From assembly GCA_041690995.1 (NCBI GenBank), contig JBEPVM010000049.1, positions 1-11,522 of the forward strand: a stretch of DNA of 11,522 bases, written 5' to 3'. The notes under the pieces were generated by a model. It worked only from the letters and a program-made list of their open reading frames with translations, did no database searches and was not told the origin of the DNA. Shown piece after piece: positions 6,518-11,522 of this stretch (within the stretch, counting starts at the first letter, position 1; each line of letters begins with the position of its first letter). Both the position numbers and the translations under genes were made by a program. The DNA comes from UBA4722 sp041690995. Its GTDB lineage: Bacteria > Pseudomonadota > Gammaproteobacteria > DSM-16500.

Positions 6518-8245
6518 TTAGGTCATTTTTAGGTTAGTGTCAACTTTTTTATAGGGTAAATATACTGGTATCCACATGCTATTTCGAATATAAGTTTCTA
6601 AATCTGTAAAATCCGTAAAACCCGCTTTATTGTCTGCAACGGCTTCTTTTGCCACGGCGAGGGCGACTCGTAAAGAAACTTCGCGTAGGTGGGTGAGGGG
6701 GGGCAGTAGATTGGCTTCCGGGTTTGTTTTGGCAGGCGAGCATTCAGCTAATGCCATAGCGGCTGCCATAAACATTTTTTGAGTGACACGCGTTGCTTTG
6801 ACGGCCGTTAAACCTAATCCAATGCCAGGAAAAATATAGCAATTATTCGTTTGATCGACCCGCCAGGATTGACCTTGTTTGATGATATTTTCATAGGGGC
6901 TGCCTGTGCCGATGAGGGCTTTGCCAGAAGTCCATTTTATTAAATCAAGAGGATGTGCTTCGCTGCGCTGGGTAGGGTTGGATAAAGGAAAAATGATAGG
7001 TCTTTCGATATATGTTGCCATCTCACGCACAATACTTTCAGTGAAAATGCCAGGTTGTCCTGATACGCCGATTAAGACGGTGGGATGAACATGGCGAATA
7101 ACATCTTTTAAAGAAATAGTATTTTTATTTTCACATTGCCACTCTTCAACAATACTGCGTGGTTGAGCAAAAGGTTTTTGGAAAGAAAGTAGACCAGACA
7201 TATCATTTAATAATAGCCCTGATTGATCAACTAAAAAAAAGCGCTGTTTCGCATCAGCTTCCGATAATCCATCATTAATCATGGCTTGCATGATGAGCTG
7301 GCTAATCCCACATCCCGCAGATCCTGCACCGGCAACAGCAATGCGTTGATCGCGTAAATGTATTCCTGTGACGCGAATGGCAGATAATAAAGTGCCTACA
7401 GTCACGGCGGCAGTTCCTTGAATATCATCATTGAAGGTGCATAATTGATCTTGATAGCGCTCTAATAATAGATTCGCATTGCTTTGCGCGAAATCTTCCC
7501 ATTGTAATAACAGATGAGGAAAACGTTTTTTGATAGCGGTGATAAAAAGGTCTATAAATTCTTGATAATCTTTACCTCGCACGCGTTCATGTTTCCAGCC
7601 AATATAGAGAGGGTCTTTTTGTAATTCTACATTATCTGTACCTGTATCTAATAAAATAGGTAACGTTGCTGTAGGGGGTATGCCTGCGAAAGCGGTATAA
7701 AGTGCTAATTTTCCGATCGGAATACCCATGCCGCCAGCGCCTTGGTCGCCAAGTCCCAGAATACGTTCGCCATCAGAGACTACAATCACTTTGACATCAT
7801 TAAAATACGGGTTTTGTAAAATTTTATTAATATGATGCCGGTCTGGATACGAAATAAAAACACCACGTGGACGACGATAAATATGGCTGTAACGTTGACA
7901 TCCTATGCCTACCGTTGGGGTGTACACGATAGGCATCAATTCCGTGATATTCTCTAGGATTAAGCTATAGAATAATGTTTCGTTAGAGTCTTGCAAGTCA
8001 CGCAAATAAATATATTTTTCAATATCAGACGCCTTGCTTTGAAAAGTTTCATAAGAACGTGCGCGCTGAATCACTAAATTTGTTTCACTCGGTGGTAATA
8101 GTCCCACTAACCCAAATGCTTCTCGTTCTTCTTGAGAAAAAGCAGTGCCTTTATTGAGTAAAGGGTGAGAAAGCAAACTAAAATCTGTTAATGCAACTTT
8201 TAAAAAGGTATGCCCTTGTGCGTCTTTGGTGAGTTGATATTCCAT
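6518..8245 (-). CDS. maeA: NAD-dependent malic enzyme (oxaloacetate-decarboxylating)
   Basis: Malic enzyme oxidatively decarboxylates L-malate to pyruvate and CO2 with reduction of NAD. The 575 residues match the large-subunit type found in E. coli MaeA (565 aa) and mitochondria. Key residues fall where expected: catalytic Tyr108 in YTPTVG, Lys179 in GIPIGKLALY, metal ligands Glu250-Asp251 in LQWEDF and Asp274 in FNDDIQGTA, the dinucleotide loop GAGSAGCG at 306-313, and the SNPT block at 420-423. NAD rather than NADP use is inferred from family type. An AAGGA lies 8 nt before the start, overlapping the stop region of thiL (11-nt gap), so the gene is very likely co-transcribed with thiL; in E. 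coli thiL is followed by pgpA instead. In an intracellular bacterium it would feed pyruvate from C4 acids. Confidence 0.95.
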   Translation of the reverse strand: MEYQLTKDAQGHTFLKVALTDFSLLSHPLLNKGTAFSQEEREAFGLVGLLPPSETNLVIQRARSYETFQSKASDIEKYIYLRDLQDSNETLFYSLILENITELMPIVYTPTVGIGCQRYSHIYRRPRGVFISYPDRHHINKILQNPYFNDVKVIVVSDGERILGLGDQGAGGMGIPIGKLALYTAFAGIPPTATLPILLDTGTDNVELQKDPLYIGWKHERVRGKDYQEFIDLFITAIKKRFPHLLLQWEDFAQSNANLLLERYQDQLCTFNDDIQGTAAVTVGTLLSAIRVTGIHLRDQRIAVAGAGSAGCGISQLIMQAMINDGLSEADAKQRFFLVDQSGLLLNDMSGLLSFQKPFAQPRSIVEEWQCENKNTISLKDVIRHVHPTVLIGVSGQPGIFTESIVREMATYIERPIIFPLSNPTQRSEAHPLDLIKWTSGKALIGTGSPYENIIKQGQSWRVDQTNNCYIFPGIGLGLTAVKATRVTQKMFMAAAMALAECSPAKTNPEANLLPPLTHLREVSLRVALAVAKEAVADNKAGFTDFTDLETYIRNSMWIPVYLPYKKVDTNLKMT

Positions 8246-8256
8246 GTTAAGAATCC

Positions 8257-9210
8257 TTAAAAATGCCTATATCCACCGGTAGAAATATCAGTATATTGAC
8301 TTTTATCTTTGTGTAGCAAGTATAATTCAGGTGTTTCTATAATCTCACCAATGCAAGTACACGTAAAATCTAATAACTTTTTCTTGGCTGCTGGAATGGT
8401 AAAACATAATTCATAATCATCGCCACCTGTGAGTGCAAGTTTGAGTGCTTGATGAGAGGGAACAGCCTCACACAATGCTGTTGATAATGGAATATTGTCT
8501 ACATGAATGATCGCCCCCACATTGCTTCTATTTAATATATGCGTAAGATCTGCGACAAGGCCATCCGAAATATCAATAGCAGCATGCGCGATGCCACGTA
8601 ATTTTTCACCGATCTCTATTTGCGGCTCAGGACGATTTAAACGTGTTAACACAGAATCTGCGAGTACAGAATTAATATTTATTTGATGAGTGGCACAAAG
8701 CAAACCCAATGCAGCATCACCCAGTGTATGAGTCACATAAATCAAATCATTCATTTTCGCATTGTCACGCCGTATCGCCTGATTTTCAGGGGAAAAACCG
8801 TGGGCTTGAATCGTGATAGACAAAGGGCCACGTGTTAAATCTCCACCAATGAGTTGTACATGATAACGTTGCATGAGTACAAAAAGACCCTTGCAAAATT
8901 GTTCAAACCAGAGTTCATTGGTTTCTGGAATAGTGAGTGCAAGCGTAATCCACGCAGGTGTGGCGCCCATGGCAGCTAAATCACTTAAATTAACAGCGAG
9001 TGTTTTAAAACCTATATCAAAAGCAGAAGTATTTTTAGGGAAATGTACATTCTCAATGAGGGTATCTGTTGTAATAATTAAATCTTGCGAAGATGCTTTG
9101 ACAATAGCTGCGTCATCGCCTATGCCTAAAATGACATCAGAGCGATGAATGGGCTGAGCATTAAAAAATTTTTTTATACAATCAAATTCATTCATGGAAA
9201 ATTTATTCAT
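8257..9210 (-). CDS. thiL: Thiamine-monophosphate kinase
   Basis: ThiL phosphorylates thiamine monophosphate with ATP to give thiamine diphosphate, the active cofactor. With the start chosen here the protein has 317 residues (E. coli 325). Motifs of the PurM/ThiL fold are in order: LGIGDDAA at 28-35, TTDT at 47-50, NLSDLAAMGA at 74-83, GGDLTRG at 122-128, the DISDGL block at 213-218, TGGDDYEL at 261-268, and a C-terminal GGYRHF. I place the start at the ATG 9210-9208, four nt after the nusB stop, with AAGAA upstream. A TTG at 9231 would add seven residues and overlap nusB by 17 nt but has no good binding site, and an ATG at 9195 is also possible. The nusB-thiL order is conserved in gammaproteobacteria, and maeA follows. 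Confidence 0.95.
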   Translation of the reverse strand: MNKFSMNEFDCIKKFFNAQPIHRSDVILGIGDDAAIVKASSQDLIITTDTLIENVHFPKNTSAFDIGFKTLAVNLSDLAAMGATPAWITLALTIPETNELWFEQFCKGLFVLMQRYHVQLIGGDLTRGPLSITIQAHGFSPENQAIRRDNAKMNDLIYVTHTLGDAALGLLCATHQININSVLADSVLTRLNRPEPQIEIGEKLRGIAHAAIDISDGLVADLTHILNRSNVGAIIHVDNIPLSTALCEAVPSHQALKLALTGGDDYELCFTIPAAKKKLLDFTCTCIGEIIETPELYLLHKDKSQYTDISTGGYRHF

Positions 9211-9214
9211 ATTA

Positions 9215-9646
9215 TTATTTTCTTGCGACAATTTCGTGTGTTCTCAATTGGCGCGCGACATGATCCAATATACCGTTTACAAACTTATAACCTTCTACTG
9301 AACCATATTTTTTAGTTAATTCTAAGGCTTCATTGATTGCAACGCGATAAGGTATATCTAAACGCTTGGCTAATTCATAAATGCTTAAGCGTAAAATAGC
9401 TAATTCAATCGGGTCAATTTCATGAGTAGCTCGGCTTAAAAAAGGCATCATATAACTATCAAGCTCTATGTATTGCACGGGAATTTGATGAATCAACTCT
9501 CTGAAATAATCCCAATCAGTTCTTTTATTAATTTGTTTTTTCAAAAATTGGGTTTCAATATCAACGGGTAATGCTTGAGATAATTGCCATTGATAGAGCG
9601 CTTGTAATGCATATTGCCGAGCAAGACGGCGTGCAATGGGTTTCAT
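9215..9646 (-). CDS. nusB: Transcription antitermination factor NusB
   Basis: NusB binds boxA RNA together with NusE (S10) and supports antitermination on ribosomal RNA operons. The 143-residue, all-helical protein is close to the E. coli length (139). The N-terminal RRLARQYALQALYQW (6-20) and the C-terminal YRVAINEALELTKKYGS then EGYKFVNGILD (100-128) are the family signatures. The start is fixed by GAGG inside the last codons of nrdR, whose stop is only 2 nt upstream, so translation of the two genes is probably coupled. In E. coli riboflavin genes stand between nrdR and nusB; here none remain. Confidence 0.96.
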   Translation of the reverse strand: MKPIARRLARQYALQALYQWQLSQALPVDIETQFLKKQINKRTDWDYFRELIHQIPVQYIELDSYMMPFLSRATHEIDPIELAILRLSIYELAKRLDIPYRVAINEALELTKKYGSVEGYKFVNGILDHVARQLRTHEIVARK

Positions 9647-9648
9647 TA

Positions 9649-10113
9649 TTATTTCCTCGTATTGTCGTGTTCGAGCCGACTGATTTCTTCTCTAAATTCG
9701 TTAATGTCTTGAAAACTACGATATACGGAAGCAAAACGTACAAAAGCGACTTGATCTAAATTACGTAATTCCTCCATGACCCACTCGCCTATTTGTGTTG
9801 AACTAATTTCACGTTCACCACAAGCGTGTGCTTTATGAATGATATGACTAATTGCAGTTTCTATTTGTTCTAGCCCAATGGGTCGCTTTTCAAGAGAACG
9901 TAAAATACCAGCACGTAATTTGTCCTGGTTGAATGCATCGCGTCTATTGTCGCGCTTAATCACAGAAGGTAATGCCAGTTCAGCCAGTTCATAAGTCGTA
10001 AAGCGTTCTTTGCATATCAAGCATTCACGTCGTCGCCGAACTTGGTTCGTTTCACGAATGAGACGTGAATCAGTGACTTTAGTATCGTTTGCGTTGCAAA
10101 AAGGGCAATACAT
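9649..10113 (-). CDS. nrdR: Transcriptional repressor NrdR
   Basis: NrdR represses ribonucleotide reductase genes in response to the ATP/dATP balance. The 154 residues (E. coli 149) start with a zinc ribbon whose four cysteines are Cys3, Cys6, Cys31 and Cys34 (CPFC and CLIC), followed by an Arg-rich strand RRRR at 26-29 expected to touch DNA. The ATP-cone domain covers about 49-139, ending in the typical VAFVRFASVYRSF. An AGGA lies 8 nt before the ATG. It is the first gene of the tight nrdR-nusB-thiL-maeA run. A promoter candidate is present upstream. I see no clear NrdR-box pair near it, so autoregulation is not supported. Confidence 0.96.
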   Translation of the reverse strand: MYCPFCNANDTKVTDSRLIRETNQVRRRRECLICKERFTTYELAELALPSVIKRDNRRDAFNQDKLRAGILRSLEKRPIGLEQIETAISHIIHKAHACGEREISSTQIGEWVMEELRNLDQVAFVRFASVYRSFQDINEFREEISRLEHDNTRK

Positions 10114-10124
10114 TTATATTTTCC

Positions 10125-10149
10125 TATGGATATATGGATGATCTATCCA
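10125..10149. repeat. Short direct and inverted repeats in the nrdR leader
   Basis: TATGGAT occurs at 10125-10131 and 10133-10139 (8-bp period), and TGGAT (10135-10139) is mirrored by ATCCA (10145-10149) around GATCT. They lie between the candidate promoter and the nrdR start. They do not match the known NrdR box, and a role is unproven. Confidence 0.3.
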
Positions 10150-10171
10150 ATAATTTTCTTAAAACCAACCT

Positions 10172-10200
10172 ATTTTACGCTAATTTTTTCAAGCTGTCTG
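10172..10200 (-). promoter_or_regulatory. Candidate promoter of the nrdR-nusB-thiL-maeA operon
   Basis: Minus strand CAGACA (10195-10200), 17-nt spacer, TAAAAT (10172-10177); the boxes match consensus at four and five of six positions. It lies in the 102-nt gap after ispA, which has no visible intrinsic terminator, so read-through from xseB-ispA is also possible. The predicted leader is about 50 nt. Confidence 0.4.
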
Positions 10201-10215
10201 AATAAATTTATGAGA

Positions 10216-11103
10216 TTATCTTTTACGTTCGAGGATAGATTGAGTCAATGCGCGCAATAGACTTGCCTTATCTCCCAAGGAGCCTAGTGTTTGCATTGCA
10301 TTTTGTAATAATTCTTGAGCTTTTTTCTGAGATCCTTCGATGCCTACGAGTAAGGGATAAGTCATTTTGTTATTTATGTTATCGAGTCCGATAGGCTTAC
10401 CTGTTAAGGCAGAATTATTTTCAAGATCAAGCAAATCATCCTGAATTTGAAAAGCAAGGCCAATATAATCAGCATACGCATCTAATGCGGGATGTTCTTT
10501 GATATTGGCGGCCAACATGCCTAATTTGATGCTTGTCCTAAATAATGCGCCTGTTTTTAGTGCGTACATCTGTTCGAGAGAAGAGAGCGTGTGGACGTCC
10601 ATCATATCGAGGGTTTGTCCAGCCGCCATGCCATCCAATCCACTCGCATGAGCGAGTAAATAAATCATATCGAGTCGTTGTATTGCGCTAAGCGAGGATG
10701 GGTGAGTGGCGATGATTTCATAAGCGAGCGGTTGTAACGCATCACCTGCTAAAATGGCAACTGCTTCAGTAAAGGCTTTATGGCAGGCAGGTTTTCCGCG
10801 ACGTAAATCTGAATTATCCATCGCGGGTAAATCATCATGAATAAGCGAGTAGCTATGGATCAACTCCACCGCGCAAGCAGGAATATCCAGGTTTTCAAGA
10901 GGCGCATCAAAGATATGCCCAGTGGCATACACTAATAAAGGACGTAAGTGTTTACCGCCATTTGAAAGCGCATAGTACATCGCACGTTGTAATTCAGAGG
11001 CTGGGGATGTTTTTTTTTGTAAATAAAAATCAAAAAGCGTAGTCACACGTGATTGGCAAGTTTTTATTAAGTGAGGCAGGCTTGGTAGAGAAAGAACCGT
11101 CAT
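10216..11103 (-). CDS. ispA: Farnesyl diphosphate synthase (short-chain polyprenyl synthase)
   Basis: IspA condenses dimethylallyl and geranyl diphosphate with isopentenyl diphosphate to give farnesyl diphosphate, the precursor of undecaprenyl and ubiquinone side chains. The 295 residues fit bacterial FPP synthases (E. coli 299). Visible are GGKHLRP at 49-55, which binds isopentenyl diphosphate; the first Asp-rich motif DDLPAMD at 90-96 (the bacterial DDx4D form) followed by the RRGKP at 101-105; Lys183-Thr184 in ALKTGALF; and the second motif QDDLLD at 221-226. The start ATG overlaps the xseB stop as ATGA, indicating translational coupling. In E. coli the next gene is dxs; here no dxs follows and nrdR comes next, which fits lineages making isoprenoids by the mevalonate route (inference). 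Confidence 0.95.
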   Translation of the reverse strand: MTVLSLPSLPHLIKTCQSRVTTLFDFYLQKKTSPASELQRAMYYALSNGGKHLRPLLVYATGHIFDAPLENLDIPACAVELIHSYSLIHDDLPAMDNSDLRRGKPACHKAFTEAVAILAGDALQPLAYEIIATHPSSLSAIQRLDMIYLLAHASGLDGMAAGQTLDMMDVHTLSSLEQMYALKTGALFRTSIKLGMLAANIKEHPALDAYADYIGLAFQIQDDLLDLENNSALTGKPIGLDNINNKMTYPLLVGIEGSQKKAQELLQNAMQTLGSLGDKASLLRALTQSILERKR

Positions 11104-11339
11104 TCTTCTTTGCCCTCATAATCAGTGAGTTTCTCATCGCCATTCTTTTTCATTAAGATTTGCACTTTTTGTTCTGCGGTTTGCAGAATTTTCTGCGCAT
11201 GCTTGATCAGCGTGACGCCTCGTTCAAACTGAGCGAGCGATTGTTCAAGATTAAGTTCCCCTTGCTCCATCTTGTCAATAAGCGCATTAATTTCTGTCAG
11301 GGATGCTTCCAAACTCGGTAATTCAGGCGTTTTTACCAT
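11100..11339 (-). CDS. xseB: Exodeoxyribonuclease VII small subunit
   Basis: XseB is the small helical subunit that binds in several copies to XseA to form exonuclease VII, a single-strand-specific DNA nuclease. The 79 residues match the usual length (E. coli 80). They show the family pattern: LEASLTEINALIDKMEQGEL (10-29), then LEQSLAQFERGVTL (31-44) and a second helix ending QKVQIL (57-62). An upstream in-frame ATG at 11375 would add twelve hydrophobic residues, but the ATG at 11339 has GGAG 10 nt upstream and gives a family-like N-terminus, so I use it. It overlaps ispA by 4 nt, the conserved xseB-ispA pairing. It is divergent from the strong promoter at the right edge. Confidence 0.94.
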   Translation of the reverse strand: MVKTPELPSLEASLTEINALIDKMEQGELNLEQSLAQFERGVTLIKHAQKILQTAEQKVQILMKKNGDEKLTDYEGKEE

Positions 11340-11454
11340 AAAAAATACGCTCCATAAAATAGTTCTGCCTATCATAATCGGTCGCTTAGAGATTGTAGAG
11401 GATAATTTTTACAAATTAATTTATAAATTTTATAAACTTTATTGATAAAGAGAG

Positions 11455-11482
11455 TTGACAATAGGATGGATGCCTGTAGAAT
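11455..11482 (+). promoter_or_regulatory. Very strong promoter, probably of a stable RNA operon beyond the window
   Basis: Consensus -35 TTGACA (11455-11460), 16-nt spacer, -10 TAGAAT (11477-11482), preceded by an A/T tract of about 50 bp (11404-11452) like an UP element, and followed by GCGGG, a GC-rich discriminator. This combination is typical of growth-rate-controlled rRNA and tRNA promoters. No reading frame or RNA is recognisable in the remaining 40 bases, so the product lies outside the window. Confidence 0.75.
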
Positions 11483-11522
11483 GCGGGTTCGCTTGACGGA
11501 AGGTTGAGTGGTTTAAATGTTC

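Noticed and set aside
8873..9148. 91-aa plus-strand reading frame
   Set aside because: Antisense shadow of thiL; the ThiL motifs on the other strand explain the open frame.
9211..9231. TTG start for thiL at 9231
   Set aside because: It has no good binding site and overlaps nusB; the ATG at 9210 is better placed, although the choice is not certain.
11340..11375. Upstream ATG for xseB at 11375
   Set aside because: It adds a hydrophobic leader unlike the family and lacks a binding site; the ATG at 11339 has GGAG at proper spacing.

Overview
The window reads as chromosomal DNA of an AT-rich gammaproteobacterium. My best guess is a host-associated member of the Legionellales (Coxiella/Rickettsiella/Legionella side). 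This is inferred from the protein families, from low G+C by eye, from an xseB-ispA pair with no dxs behind it, from an nrdR-nusB junction with no riboflavin genes, and from one long lineage-specific protein with a Ser/Pro-rich linker. No database search was possible, so the taxonomic placement is tentative.

Left end (1-780): the 3' end of an unrecognised plus-strand gene (stop at 356) is followed by about 270 bases without a gene. These hold a long stem-loop (440-486) and a pair of 9-bp direct repeats (564-583). Next comes a minus-strand tRNA-Asn(GUU) with encoded CCA (631-706), driven by a near-consensus promoter (732-760). The tRNA 3' end faces the unrecognised gene, whose base composition is richer in G+C than its neighbours.

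Centre left (781-4305): a class I aminotransferase (minus) and uvrB (plus) are divergent across 92 bases. After uvrB lies a 151-bp palindromic element made of two inverted 36-bp copies of a GC-rich REP-like or dRS3-like repeat around an AT-rich core. It sits between the converging ends of uvrB and a DoxX-like membrane protein gene.

Centre to right (4306-11339): everything is on the minus strand. In order of transcription the genes are xseB-ispA (overlapping by 4 nt), then nrdR-nusB-thiL-maeA and a 553-residue unknown protein (gaps of 2, 4, 11 and 43 nt), then the DoxX-like gene after 132 nt. The nrdR cluster is a compacted form of the gammaproteobacterial nrdR-rib-nusB-thiL-pgpA locus: the rib genes are absent and maeA follows thiL. 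The genes cover dNTP-synthesis control (NrdR), transcription antitermination (NusB), thiamine diphosphate formation (ThiL), malate to pyruvate conversion (MaeA), isoprenoid chain building (IspA) and DNA repair (XseB, UvrB).

Right end (11340-11522): a very strong plus-strand promoter with an AT-rich upstream tract and a GC-rich discriminator fires out of the window, divergently from xseB. It looks like the promoter of a stable RNA operon.

Most of the window is ordinary housekeeping sequence. The parts with least explanation are the 553-aa protein with its internally duplicated linker, the truncated gene at the left edge, and the palindromic repeat element.
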